A stretch of 23,513 bases of DNA. Origin: a virus. Shown in pieces: positions 11,728 to 19,845 of the stretch (its first letter is position 1; the number at the start of each line of letters is the position of its first letter). The stretch lies in IMG/VR virus record IMGVR_UViG_3300039018_000081, positions 1-23,513 of that record, one strand, 5' to 3'. Both the position numbers and the translations under genes were made by a program. The notes below the pieces were generated by a model. It was not told the DNA's origin. It did not search any database and saw only the letters and a program-made list of their open reading frames with translations.

Positions 11728-13937
11728 TTGAAAACATCACCGAAAATTTATCCACCGACATTGCAGCCACCGAGCCAATGGATGACATGGAATTACAGGC
11801 CATCATTACCCAAGACCTGACCGATGCCATCAGCTATGTGGACAGTGACTTGTCACCCACACGGGCCAAAGGGACTGAATACTATCGCGGTGATTTATTC
11901 GGCAATGAGGTCGAAGGCAACAGCAAAGTGGTGGCCATGGAAGTGCGGGACACTGTCTCGGCCATGCTGCCAAGCCTGATGCGCGTTTTCTTTAATTCTG
12001 AGAATGTGGTCGAGTTTGCACCCCGTGGCCCAGAAGATGTGAAGATGGCCCAGCAGGCGACCGACTATGCCAACTATGTTTTCCAAAACGACAACAATGG
12101 GTTTTTGACGAGCTATGCAATTTTTAAAGATGCACTGGTCAGGAAATGCGGAATAGCCAAATTCTGGTGGGAAGACGAAGAGAAGGTCCGAATCGAGGAA
12201 TATACGGGTTTAGATGACCAGACGCTAGAGATGCTGATGCAAGAGCCTGGTGGTGAGGTCAAGATCATTACGTCTTACCCAGACCCAAGCATTGACGAGG
12301 CGCAGCTGACAACTGTAGACCCGATGACTGGCGCACCGATGGTGATGCCTGCACCGATGATCCATGATGTGCAGATCAAGCGCATCACAAAGGATGGCCG
12401 GATCAGGATCATGGCCGTGCCACCAGAGGAATTGCTACTGGACAGACGCGCCAGATCGTTTGACGATTCGACCATCATTGCCCACCGGCAAATGGCCACC
12501 ATGGCTGATTTGTTGGCCATGGGTTATGACCAGGATGAGATTGAAGAGAATATGTCATCGACCGACTTGGACAGCAATGATGAATATTTAGCGCGTCAGC
12601 CACTGTCCACGACATTCGGCACAAATGACGCGGCCAACCCGATGATGAGGAGAGTCTTGTACATCGAGGCTTATTCCCGTGTGGACTTTGATGGCGATGG
12701 CATTGCAGAGCTGCGCAAGGTCTGCTGCATGGGTGGCGGCTATAAGGTGGTCAGGAATCTGCCGGCCAGCTACATTCCCTTTGCTGACTTTCCCTGCGAC
12801 CCAGAGCCACACACAAGCCCACTTGAGGCTATGTCGATTTTTGACATTACCCGCGACTTGCAAGAGATCAAGTCGGAAATACTCAGGAACACATTGGACA
12901 GTCTGGCCCAGTCGATCCACCCGCGCACAGCGGTGGTCGAAGGCCAAGTCAACATCGATGATGTCTTGAATAACGAGACTGGTGCAATCATTCGCATGAG
13001 AGCGCCTGGCATGGTCCAGCCATTGACCACGCCATTTGTGGGTCAGGCCGCATTCCCAATGATGGAATACATGGACCAGATCAAGGAAGACCGCACCGGC
13101 ATGAGCAAGGCCGCAATGGGTCTGAACGCTGACGCATTGCAGTCAAGCACCAAGGCCGCGGTAAATGCGACCATCAATGCAAGCCAAGGCCGCATTGAGC
13201 TGACAGCTCGCATTTTGGCTGAAGGCATGAAAAAGCTCTTTAAGGGCATTTTGTTCTTGGCCACAACGCATCAGGACAAAGCTCGCATGGTCAGAATGCG
13301 CAACGAGTGGGTGCAGATCGATCCAAGGTTCTGGGATGTGTCGATGGATGCCAACATCAACATTGCCCTAGGCAATGGCGACACCAATGAGAAACTGCAA
13401 GCGCTGATGATGATCATGGCCAAGCAAGAGCAAATTCTGCAACAACTTGGCCCAACGAATCCCCTGGTCACGCCACAGCAATTCAGTAACACCTTGCGAA
13501 AAATCGTAGAGTTATCTGGCTTTAAAGATTCGACCAGCTTTTTCCAAGATATCCCTGCCGACTATGTGCCACCCACACCCACACCCAAGCCAAGCCCAGA
13601 AGAGGTGCTGGCCCAAGTGCAGGCCGAGTCCATCAAGGCAGATATCCAAAAGAAAGCGGCAGAACTGGAGCTAAAGCGCCAGCAGATGATCATGGATGAT
13701 GATTTAAATCGCGACAAGATGGCCCAAGACCTGTACCTCAAAAAGTACGAAATTGAGTTAAAGTACAAATCACAGATCAGTACAGCCGAAATTGATGCGG
13801 CCCAGAATATTGATCGTGAAGCAATGCGTCAGCAGGCATTGTTGGCCCAGCAGCAGGCGGCACAGTTTGTGTCCCAGCCGCAGCCACCAGCGCCTGAGAT
13901 GATGCCCCCATCAACCTTTCAAGGAATGGCACAGTAA
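11724..13937 (+). CDS. Portal protein (head-tail connector)
   Basis: 737 aa, the size of podovirus portals of the P22/SU10 type. Visible blocks: N-terminal DLTDAISYVDSDLSPTRAKG and YYRGDLFGNE, the VRDTVSAMLPSLMRVFFNSE helix, FKDALVRKCGIAKFWWED, VPPEELLLDRRARS, the stem region YMDQIKEDRTGMSKAAMGLN followed by Ala/Asn-rich helices, and a long C-terminal coiled coil (about residues 635-720, Gln/Lys/Glu-rich) ending in a Pro/Met tail. The C-terminal helix would form the barrel extending into the capsid. It forms the dodecameric DNA gate and docks the large terminase. Start fixed by the ATGA overlap with the methyltransferase gene. Confidence 0.9.
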   Translation: MIENITENLSTDIAATEPMDDMELQAIITQDLTDAISYVDSDLSPTRAKGTEYYRGDLFGNEVEGNSKVVAMEVRDTVSAMLPSLMRVFFNSENVVEFAPRGPEDVKMAQQATDYANYVFQNDNNGFLTSYAIFKDALVRKCGIAKFWWEDEEKVRIEEYTGLDDQTLEMLMQEPGGEVKIITSYPDPSIDEAQLTTVDPMTGAPMVMPAPMIHDVQIKRITKDGRIRIMAVPPEELLLDRRARSFDDSTIIAHRQMATMADLLAMGYDQDEIEENMSSTDLDSNDEYLARQPLSTTFGTNDAANPMMRRVLYIEAYSRVDFDGDGIAELRKVCCMGGGYKVVRNLPASYIPFADFPCDPEPHTSPLEAMSIFDITRDLQEIKSEILRNTLDSLAQSIHPRTAVVEGQVNIDDVLNNETGAIIRMRAPGMVQPLTTPFVGQAAFPMMEYMDQIKEDRTGMSKAAMGLNADALQSSTKAAVNATINASQGRIELTARILAEGMKKLFKGILFLATTHQDKARMVRMRNEWVQIDPRFWDVSMDANINIALGNGDTNEKLQALMMIMAKQEQILQQLGPTNPLVTPQQFSNTLRKIVELSGFKDSTSFFQDIPADYVPPTPTPKPSPEEVLAQVQAESIKADIQKKAAELELKRQQMIMDDDLNRDKMAQDLYLKKYEIELKYKSQISTAEIDAAQNIDREAMRQQALLAQQQAAQFVSQPQPPAPEMMPPSTFQGMAQ

Positions 13938-14201
13938 GTGACAAACGAAGACCAGGTAAATAAAGGCCGAAAGGCCAAGCAGCTGCTGGAGGATGAAACC
14001 CTCAACAATGCAATTGCAAAATTAGAAGGCGACCAACTTTGGGTATTTCGTTCATCGAAACCCGAAGAGTCTGCGAGGCGCGAGACAGCGTGGTGTATGT
14101 TGCAGGCCATTGATGGCCTAAGACAAGAGTTGATCAAGATTATGGACAACGGAAAAATTGCACAAAACGCTATCAGCAAATCACAGAAAACCTTAATTTA
14201 A
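13938..14201 (+). CDS. Conserved helical phage protein after portal, 87 aa
   Basis: It starts at a GTG immediately after the portal TAA; AGGA 14 nt upstream is the only ribosome-site candidate, so reinitiation after the portal is likely. Helical throughout: GRKAKQLLEDETLNNAIAKL, then RETAWCMLQAIDGLRQELIK and a DNGKIAQ end. Short proteins of this shape commonly lie between portal and scaffold genes in related phages as I recall and may help portal or prohead assembly, but the function is not established. No metal site or membrane segment. Confidence 0.75.
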   Translation: MTNEDQVNKGRKAKQLLEDETLNNAIAKLEGDQLWVFRSSKPEESARRETAWCMLQAIDGLRQELIKIMDNGKIAQNAISKSQKTLI

Positions 14202-14210
14202 GAAAATACT

Positions 14211-15191
14211 ATGGCAGAAATACAAGCAATGAATATGGCCGATGCGGCCAGTGCTATCTCGGCAATGTTAGCCCCCGAAAAGGGACAAGCAGAACTTGAC
14301 GAGACGCAGCCAGTCGAGGAGTCTGATGAGGATTCTTTGACAGCGGCTTCTGAGGATGATGACTCTGGTGTGGAAGACGCGCCAGATGATGAAACCTCAG
14401 GGGAACAGTCCGAAGAAGAGGAAGAGCAAGAAGAGGGCGAACAGCCACAGACTTTCACTGTCAAAGTTGACGGCAAGGAAGTTTCTGTCACGCTAGACGA
14501 ACTCCAGAAGGGCTATTCCAGAACTCAGGACTACACCCGAAAAACGCAGCAGATTGCCGAGGTGCGAAAGCAAGCCGAGGCAGAGACGTATGCAGTTCGG
14601 GCCGAGCGTGAGCAATATGCTCAATTGTTGGGAGCATTGCAAGCCCAACTTCAGTCTTCAGAGCCTCAAATCGATTTGGAGCGCCTTTATCAAGAGGACC
14701 CAATTGAGTGGGTGAGGCAAAATGAAATCATGCGACAGAGACAAGAGAAACTCGGTGCTATTCAGTCCGAACAGCAGCGGCTTTATCAAGTTTCTCAGTA
14801 TGAGCAACAGCACGCTATGGAGACTCAACTTGCCAGCCAGCAAGAAGCTCTGCTAGCAGCTTTGCCAGAATGGAAAGATTCCAAGAAGGCAAAGGCCGAA
14901 AAGGCACTGGTGATTGAGTCTGCAAAGGCAGCAGGCTTTTCAGATGAAGACTTGAAGAGTGTTTACGACCACCGGCTGGTTTTACTGCTGCGCAAAGCGG
15001 CATTGTTTGACCAGATGGTAAGTAAACGCCAAGGCATTAAGCCTGTGGTGAACAATGGCCCACGAACAGCCAAGCCTGGTGCAGCTGGTCGGGTTTCGAC
15101 AACAACTGAGAGTGTGCGAGCAAAGCAGCGTCTTGCAAAATCTGGTCGCATCGATGATGCGGCTTCTGCAATTGAACTTTTATTAAAGTGA
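14211..15191 (+). CDS. Scaffold / prohead assembly protein
   Basis: 326 aa. The N-terminal third is extremely acidic (residues 27-80, with an E/D-rich SEEEEEQEEGE run). It is followed by the block FTVKVDGKEVSVTLDELQKG and YSRTQDYTRKTQ, found in scaffolds of SU10-like podoviruses, then a long Gln/Glu/Arg-rich coiled coil (about 110-250) and a basic C-terminus (AKPGAAGRVSTTTESVRAKQ) that would bind the capsid protein. Placement between portal and major capsid genes is the classical one. It guides capsid assembly and is then removed or cleaved. The ribosome site (AAGAAAAT) is weak. Confidence 0.85.
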   Translation: MAEIQAMNMADAASAISAMLAPEKGQAELDETQPVEESDEDSLTAASEDDDSGVEDAPDDETSGEQSEEEEEQEEGEQPQTFTVKVDGKEVSVTLDELQKGYSRTQDYTRKTQQIAEVRKQAEAETYAVRAEREQYAQLLGALQAQLQSSEPQIDLERLYQEDPIEWVRQNEIMRQRQEKLGAIQSEQQRLYQVSQYEQQHAMETQLASQQEALLAALPEWKDSKKAKAEKALVIESAKAAGFSDEDLKSVYDHRLVLLLRKAALFDQMVSKRQGIKPVVNNGPRTAKPGAAGRVSTTTESVRAKQRLAKSGRIDDAASAIELLLK

Positions 15192-15198
15192 GAAAATT

Positions 15199-16161
15199 AT
15201 GACTATCGTTAGTAACACGTTCCTGACTTACTCTGCAAAGGGTATTCGGGAAGATTTGAGCAATGTGATCACAAACATTGCGCCAGAAGAAACCCCTTAC
15301 ATGAGCAATATTGGCCGTGAAAACGTGTCCAATGCTCTGTTTGAATATCAGACAGATACATTGGCCGCAGCTGCTGCCAATGCCCAGTTGGAGGGCGATG
15401 ATGTTGCATCATTTGACTCTGTGACTGCTACTGTGCGTATGCAAAACTACGCGCAGATTTCACGCAAGACAATCATCTTGTCAGCTACTGAAGAAGTAGT
15501 GAACAAGGCAGGGCGTCGCAGCGAGCTGGCCTATCAAATTGCCAAGCGCGGTTCTGAGCTAAAGCGCGATCAAGAATTCATCATGTTGAATGGCGGTATC
15601 GCTGTGGCTGGTGATTCAACGACTGCCCGTGTGACTGCTTCTTTGGGTGCGTTTATCAAAACGAACACAGACAAGCAGACCAACGGAACTGACCCATCTT
15701 ATACAACGCTGCCAAACAGCGCCCGTACAGATGGCAACGTGCGCACATTTACTGAAACCATTCTCAAGAATGTGATTCAGAAAGTGTGGACTGCTGGTGG
15801 TACACCTAAGATTTTGATGTGCGGTCCTGTTAACAAACAGCGCGTATCAGGCTTCTCTGGTATTGCTTCCAGCCGTTTCAACATTGATGGCGGTGCAAAG
15901 CCTGCCACACTGGTTGGCGCGGTTGACATTTATGTTTCAGATTTCGGAAACGTACAGGTCATTGCAAATAGATTCCAGCGTGAGCGTGATGCATGGGTGA
16001 TCGATCCTGACTACGCCAAGATGACAGTGCTGCGCCCTTACCAGCAAGTCGAATTGGCCAAGACTGGCGATGCTGAAAAGCGTATGCTGATCGTTGAGTG
16101 GGGTCACAAAGTGTTGGCTGAAAATGCCCACGGCTTGGCCGCTGACTTGATCACTTCTTAA
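15199..16161 (+). CDS. Major capsid protein, DUF5309 / SU10 family
   Basis: 320-aa HK97-fold shell subunit. Recognisable blocks: N-terminal NTFLTYSAKGIREDLSNVIT and APEETPYMSNIGRENVSN, then QNYAQISRKTIILSATEEV, an RDQEFIMLNGG helix segment, ILMCGPVNKQRVSGFSGIAS, DIYVSDFGNVQVIANRF and the ending LAKTGDAEKRMLIVEWGHKV. It lacks a long N-terminal delta domain, consistent with use of the separate scaffold gene. Codon use shifts to a richer mix of frequent codons (GTT, ACT, GCT), as expected for a highly expressed gene. An intrinsic terminator-like hairpin follows immediately, likely isolating high expression. Confidence 0.92.
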   Translation: MTIVSNTFLTYSAKGIREDLSNVITNIAPEETPYMSNIGRENVSNALFEYQTDTLAAAAANAQLEGDDVASFDSVTATVRMQNYAQISRKTIILSATEEVVNKAGRRSELAYQIAKRGSELKRDQEFIMLNGGIAVAGDSTTARVTASLGAFIKTNTDKQTNGTDPSYTTLPNSARTDGNVRTFTETILKNVIQKVWTAGGTPKILMCGPVNKQRVSGFSGIASSRFNIDGGAKPATLVGAVDIYVSDFGNVQVIANRFQRERDAWVIDPDYAKMTVLRPYQQVELAKTGDAEKRMLIVEWGHKVLAENAHGLAADLITS

Positions 16162-16175
16162 TCGAAGGTAAACTG

Positions 16176-16205
16176 AAAGGGCCGAGGAAACTTGGCCCTT
16201 TTTTT
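16176..16205 (+). terminator. Intrinsic terminator or attenuator after the capsid gene
   Basis: AAAGGGCCGAG (16176-16186) pairs with CTTGGCCCTTT (16191-16201) through an 11-bp stem (one G-T pair) closed by a GAAA tetraloop, and seven T follow or overlap the stem base (16199-16205). This is a textbook Rho-independent structure. Because virion genes continue on the same strand 3 nt later, it probably acts as a partial terminator that keeps capsid transcript levels above those of later genes. Confidence 0.85.
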
Positions 16206-16208
16206 AAC

Positions 16209-16526
16209 ATGATTCACAAAAGACTACTTAGCGAAAACAAAGATCAAGGCATCAAACGCTACTGGCATGAGAATGCTGACACTGGCGATGTGACCATTGA
16301 GACCCAACAAGATGTCACAGCGGTGATTGAGGCCAACAAGGCCATCTATAACGCTGTGGATGAGAAAGCCAACTGGACTGGTGAGTGGCACTTGGTGGCA
16401 TCCATCCCCGAATCCCTTTATTACAAGATGAAGGCCGAGGGCAAGATCGATGACCAGGAGTACATGAAAAAATGGCTCAACGATTCCGACAACAAATTTT
16501 TTAGAACGAGACCAGGGAAAGTATGA
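16209..16526 (+). CDS. Conserved phage protein between capsid and adaptor genes, 105 aa
   Basis: No named family recalled with certainty. Visible: KRYWHENADTGDVTIETQQD (residues 16-35), a helical middle (VIEANKAIYNAVDE) and a basic, conserved-looking end with MKKWLNDSDNKFFRTRPGKV. Soluble, no Cys. The ATG lies 3 nt after the terminator T-run with no Shine-Dalgarno site, so translation may be weak or depend on readthrough of the hairpin. Its position suggests a head-completion or head-decoration part, which is inference. The TGA overlaps the next ATG (ATGA). Confidence 0.78.
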   Translation: MIHKRLLSENKDQGIKRYWHENADTGDVTIETQQDVTAVIEANKAIYNAVDEKANWTGEWHLVASIPESLYYKMKAEGKIDDQEYMKKWLNDSDNKFFRTRPGKV

Positions 16527-17173
16527 ACTACATTGCTGTTTGCACCCCTGCCCGTGATCAGGTCCACACAAATTACACATATTGCATGGTCAATATGGTG
16601 GCTTATCACACACTCAACACCACAGATGCAATCAGTCTGAAATTGATGCAAGGCACGATCATCCAAAACCAAAGGGCTGACCTTTGCTTGGATGCCATGG
16701 CCGAGGGCTGCACCCACATTCTTTTCATTGACTCAGACATGACCTTTCCACAGGACATGGTCCAGCGGCTCTTAAAGCACGACAAAGAGATTGTGGCTGC
16801 CAACTGTGCCAGGCGCAGAATGCCAACCGGCCCAACTGCCCAGAACTATGATGCTGACGGCAAGCGCCAGGCGGTCTACACCATGCCAGAATCCACCGGA
16901 TTGGAAGAGGTGGGAAGCATTGGAACGGGCATAATGCTGATCAAGCGCGAGGTGTTTGAGGGCATGAGTGAGCCATGGTTTGATATGCCGTGGCAGACCA
17001 CCAGAGGCTACATGGGAGAAGATGTGTTTTTTTGTAAGAAAGCGCAAGAGCTTGGCTACAAAGTCTACATCGACCATGATGTTTCAAAGGAAATTGGCCA
17101 CATTGGCACATTTGAGTTTCGCCATGAACACACTTGGATTGTGAAAGAGGAAATGGAAAAAGAGGCCCAATAA
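16523..17173 (+). CDS. Second glycosyltransferase-like protein (GT2-like)
   Basis: 216 aa. Motifs: N-terminal AVCTPARDQVHTNY, NQRADLCLDAMAEGCTHILF leading into IDSDMTFP (D70-S-D72, the DxD nucleotide-sugar/metal site), and the acceptor-side blocks EEVGSIGTGIMLIKREVF, then GYMGEDVFFCKKAQELGYKV (GED motif as catalytic base) and DHDVSKEIGHIG (a His/Asp end often seen in GT-A enzymes). This is a more complete GT2 pattern than the first glycosyltransferase. It sits inside the head-gene block between capsid and adaptor, a hint that the acceptor is a virion or cell-surface glycan. It is distinct in sequence from the protein at 10524-11219, not a recent duplicate. Confidence 0.78.
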   Translation: MNYIAVCTPARDQVHTNYTYCMVNMVAYHTLNTTDAISLKLMQGTIIQNQRADLCLDAMAEGCTHILFIDSDMTFPQDMVQRLLKHDKEIVAANCARRRMPTGPTAQNYDADGKRQAVYTMPESTGLEEVGSIGTGIMLIKREVFEGMSEPWFDMPWQTTRGYMGEDVFFCKKAQELGYKVYIDHDVSKEIGHIGTFEFRHEHTWIVKEEMEKEAQ

Positions 17174-17796
17174 TGGCACTGACAACCTACGCAGAACTGA
17201 AGACATCCATTGGTGACTGGCTTAATCGGTCGGACCTGACCACGGCCATCCCAGACTTTATTTCTTTGGCCGAGGCGCAAATCGAAAGAACGCTGCGCAC
17301 CAGGCAGATGATCGTCAGGGCCAATGCGTCTTTTGACGCGCAGTATGGCGCAGTGCCAAGTGACTTTTTGGAGGTCAAATCTTTAAAGCTCACTAGCACA
17401 AACCCACAAACCCCATTGTCGTTTTTGAGCATTGATGCGCTTGACAATGAAATGACCAAATACACGGCCAGCGGTAAACCAAAATTCTTTGGTGTGGTCG
17501 GTGGCCAATTCCGAATTGTTCCGACACCTGATGCTAATTACACGACCGAGCTGACCTATTACGCAAAGTTGACAAAGTTATCAACATCAGTGGCCAGCAA
17601 CTGGCTTTTGTCTTCAAGCCCCGACATTTATCTGTATGGATCACTTTTGCAGGCTGCGCCATACTTGCAAGATGATGCGAGAATCCAGACATGGGCAACG
17701 CTGTATGAGCGAGCCTTGAACGATTTACAAACTGCCGATGATCGCGGCTCATCTTCTGGTGGTGCATTGCTCACCCGTGCAAAGACTTTTGGATAA
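17173..17796 (+). CDS. Head-tail adaptor (connector) protein, SU10-like
   Basis: 207 aa. The N-terminal pattern TYAELKTSIGDWLNRSDLTT, IPDFISLAEAQIERTLRTRQ and ASFDAQYGAVPSDFLEVKSL, with the later ADANYTTELTYYAKLTKLS-like strand, matches phage adaptor proteins that attach below the portal. The middle DKPKFFGVVGGQFRIVPTP-type stretch forms beta strands. The C-terminal LLQAAPYLQDDARIQTWATL helix and an RGSSSGGALL tail complete the family look. The ATG overlaps the upstream TAA (TAATG); an in-frame start at 17134 is rejected because it lies within the glycosyltransferase gene. Function: ring linking portal and tail nozzle. Confidence 0.86.
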   Translation: MALTTYAELKTSIGDWLNRSDLTTAIPDFISLAEAQIERTLRTRQMIVRANASFDAQYGAVPSDFLEVKSLKLTSTNPQTPLSFLSIDALDNEMTKYTASGKPKFFGVVGGQFRIVPTPDANYTTELTYYAKLTKLSTSVASNWLLSSSPDIYLYGSLLQAAPYLQDDARIQTWATLYERALNDLQTADDRGSSSGGALLTRAKTFG

Positions 17797-17806
17797 GGAC
17801 TAGACC

Positions 17807-18202
17807 ATGTCATCTTTCAGCGACTACACCGAAAACCTAGTTTTAACTTTTTTATTTACGACCAGCACGGCCACGCGACCCACTGCTTGGTATGTTGGCC
17901 TATTTACGGCTGCGCCCAGTGACACGGGTGGCGGCACTGAAGTGTCTGGCAGTGCCTATGCACGGGTGGTGACTGGCACGATCTCCGGCTCTGGCACGGC
18001 CACGACATTTACCAATGCAGCGGCCATCGAGTTTGCAGCTGCTTCTGGCGGTAACTGGGGATCAGTCGGCTGGGCCGGCATCTTTGACGCATCAACTTCT
18101 GGCAATCTATTAGCTTGGGCGCCACTGACCACAGCTCGCACCATCAATGATGGCGATGTGCTGCGCATTCCAGCTGCATCTTTGAGCATCACATTGGCTT
18201 GA
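17807..18202 (+). CDS. Virion structural protein, Gp80-like family
   Basis: 131 aa. Blocks SSFSDYTENLVLTFLF (residues 2-17), TAWYVGLFTAAPSDTGGGTE and GSAYARVVTGTISGSGTATTF, then WGSVGWAGIFDASTSGNLLA and LRIPAASLSITLA, are the pattern of a beta-sandwich phage structural protein family (Gp80-like) found near tail genes. AAGGA stands 7 nt upstream of the ATG. No catalytic residues. Probably a tail or neck decoration subunit. The family assignment rests on memory of the motif order, so moderate confidence. Confidence 0.72.
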   Translation: MSSFSDYTENLVLTFLFTTSTATRPTAWYVGLFTAAPSDTGGGTEVSGSAYARVVTGTISGSGTATTFTNAAAIEFAAASGGNWGSVGWAGIFDASTSGNLLAWAPLTTARTINDGDVLRIPAASLSITLA

Positions 18203-18203
18203 T

Positions 18204-19016
18204 ATGGCTGCCTATGGATCGGGGAATTTTGGTGTTGGCCAATACTCTGATCCGAGGGTAGGCTACGGCTACGGCTCCTACGGCAAGGGCAATTACTCCA
18301 GAGGCACATTTGAGCCTCAAATAATTATTTCAGACACCAGCACCATGGCGGTGGCTGGTACAACTGTCTCCAATACCCAATTTGAGATTTATGACCAGTC
18401 CACCATGGCGGTGGCTGCCATCAGGTATGTCTCGGCTGCCATAGCAATTACATCCACCAGCACAATGACTGTGCAGGCCAATGAGGTGTTTGATGGTGCG
18501 GTGGCGATTACCGGCACAAGCACCATGGCCGTGGCGGCCAATAGCCTCAAGACTTGCGCATTCAGCATCAGCGATACAAGCACCATGGCTGTGGCTGGGG
18601 TGCGTTATGCCATAGGCGCAGCCACCATTACAGACACCAGCACCATGGCGGTGGGCGGTGTCAGGTATGCCATTGGCGCGGCCAGCATCACAGACACATC
18701 GACACTGACAGTGTCAACGACTATTCTTGGCAATTCTGGCTTTGCCGTGACTGGCACAAGTACCATGGTGGTGAATACGCAGCGCAGGCAGCCTGGTGCA
18801 ATTGCATTCACAGAAACATCATCCATGGCGGTCAATGCAAGACTAAAATGGCAAGCAGAAAGTGACACGGCAGAAAGTTGGTCTGGGATATCTGATAATT
18901 CAGAGACTTGGACACCTATATCTGACCAGTCAGAAACATGGACTGCAATTAGTGATTCAAGTGAAACTTGGACTCCAATTGCTGATAATAGCGAAACTTG
19001 GCAAATAGCCGCATAG
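18204..19016 (+). CDS. Repeat-built structural protein, 20-aa x9 and 10-aa x5
   Basis: 270 aa, no Cys-rich or catalytic motif. Residues 1-32: Gly/Tyr-rich start with YGYGSYGKGNYS. Residues 33-212: nine consecutive 20-residue repeats, each ending in a TSTMAV-like motif, with Val at residues 50, 70, 90, 110, 130, 150, 170, 190 and 210. Residues 221-270: five 10-residue repeats of the type SDNSETWTPI. Strands of S/T-rich repeats suggest a solenoid or trimeric fibre, and the Trp repeats a second elongated element. It sits between adaptor-side and tail-fibre genes. No Shine-Dalgarno is obvious; the ATG follows the upstream stop by 1 nt, suggesting coupling. Most likely a tail or fibre structural protein; ligand binding unknown. 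Confidence 0.82.
   Translation: MAAYGSGNFGVGQYSDPRVGYGYGSYGKGNYSRGTFEPQIIISDTSTMAVAGTTVSNTQFEIYDQSTMAVAAIRYVSAAIAITSTSTMTVQANEVFDGAVAITGTSTMAVAANSLKTCAFSISDTSTMAVAGVRYAIGAATITDTSTMAVGGVRYAIGAASITDTSTLTVSTTILGNSGFAVTGTSTMVVNTQRRQPGAIAFTETSSMAVNARLKWQAESDTAESWSGISDNSETWTPISDQSETWTAISDSSETWTPIADNSETWQIAA
18301..18840 (+). repeat. Nine in-frame tandem 60-bp repeats
   Basis: The motif ACCATGGCGGTGGC or close variants recurs at an exact 60-bp step, with its ATG at 18344, 18404, 18464, 18524, 18584, 18644, 18704 (diverged to CTG), 18764 and 18824. No unit has gained or lost a base. Units 5-7 also share the upstream words GCCAT(A/T)GGCGC. Silent changes differ between units, so the array is old or under protein-level selection rather than a very recent expansion. 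Confidence 0.9.
18861..19010 (+). repeat. Five in-frame tandem 30-bp repeats
   Basis: Five exact 30-bp units encode SDTAESWSGI, SDNSETWTPI, SDQSETWTAI, SDSSETWTPI and ADNSETWQIA. The period is half that of the preceding 60-bp array, and the GAAACTTGG-type core is the most conserved part. The last unit merges into the C-terminus. Confidence 0.88.
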
Positions 19017-19025
19017 GAGCATTAA

Positions 19026-19841
19026 ATGGCAGATTCCACAACGACCAACCTATTGCTGACCAAGCCAGAAGTTGGCGCATCCACCGACAGCTGGGGAACG
19101 AAGATCAATACCGATCTGGACAGCATTGACGCATTGTTTGACTCCGGCCCAGTGCTAAAGGTCACAAAGGGTGGCACGGGTGGCGCTACGGCATCAGCTG
19201 CCAGGACTGCGCTTGGCGTGGCCATTGGCACTGATGTGCTGGCCTATGACTCCAACTTGCAGAGCTTTGTCACGGCATTCACATTGCCAACTGCTGACAG
19301 CACGGCCAATTTTGTCTTGAAGACAAACGGCTCTGGCACATTGGGTTTTGCAGCAGCTGCTGCGGGTGATGCGGTGCTGTCAGCTGATCAAACCTTTACC
19401 GGCACAAACACTTTCTCTGGCTCAAGCTCAAAGACTGCCATTGTCCTAAACGATGCAGCAGAGGTGGCAACAGTATCAGCAACAGCGGCTACTGGAACGA
19501 TTAACTACGACATTACCACTCAGTCAGTCTTGTATTACACAAGCAACGCAAGTGCTAACTGGACTGTTAACTTCAGAGCCTCTAGCGGTACTTCATTGAA
19601 TACGTTGATGAGTACAGGTCAGTCAATGACTGTGGCTTTCTTAGTCACTCAAGGCTCTACTGCTTACTACAACTCTGCTGTGCAAGTGGATGGCACTACA
19701 TCTGGAGTTACTACAAGATGGCTAGGTGGTGCGCCTACTGCGGGTAATGCTAGTGGAATAGACAGTTACCGCTATCTCATCATTAAGACAGGTAGTGCGA
19801 CTTTCACAGTCTTGGCAAGCAACACACAATTTAAGGCTTAA
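19026..19841 (+). CDS. Tail fibre protein
   Basis: 271 aa. The N-terminal [20 protein letters not shown] and [18 protein letters not shown] segment is the widespread virion-attachment start of podovirus tail fibres, followed by the GGTGG turn (residues 48-55) and a [20 protein letters not shown] collagen-like/beta segment. From about residue 130 a C-terminal domain ([20 protein letters not shown], then [17 protein letters not shown] and [18 protein letters not shown]) resembles virion-surface jelly-roll-like domains of marine phages. AGGAG lies 8 nt before the ATG. Base composition changes inside the gene near 19.44 kb, exactly at the start of the C-terminal domain, pointing to domain exchange. 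Confidence 0.84.
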   Translation: MADSTTTNLLLTKPEVGASTDSWGTKINTDLDSIDALFDSGPVLKVTKGGTGGATASAARTALGVAIGTDVLAYDSNLQSFVTAFTLPTADSTANFVLKTNGSGTLGFAAAAAGDAVLSADQTFTGTNTFSGSSSKTAIVLNDAAEVATVSATAATGTINYDITTQSVLYYTSNASANWTVNFRASSGTSLNTLMSTGQSMTVAFLVTQGSTAYYNSAVQVDGTTSGVTTRWLGGAPTAGNASGIDSYRYLIIKTGSATFTVLASNTQFKA

Positions 19842-19845
19842 CACT

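Noticed and set aside
17134-17172. Upstream start for the adaptor gene
   Set aside because: It would overlap the second glycosyltransferase gene by 40 bp; the TAATG coupling at 17173 fits the local pattern and family start.
18301-18840. Regular 60-bp repeats as a CRISPR array
   Set aside because: Repeats are in frame within a gene, conserve protein pattern rather than exact DNA, and have no constant repeat/variable spacer structure or cas genes.
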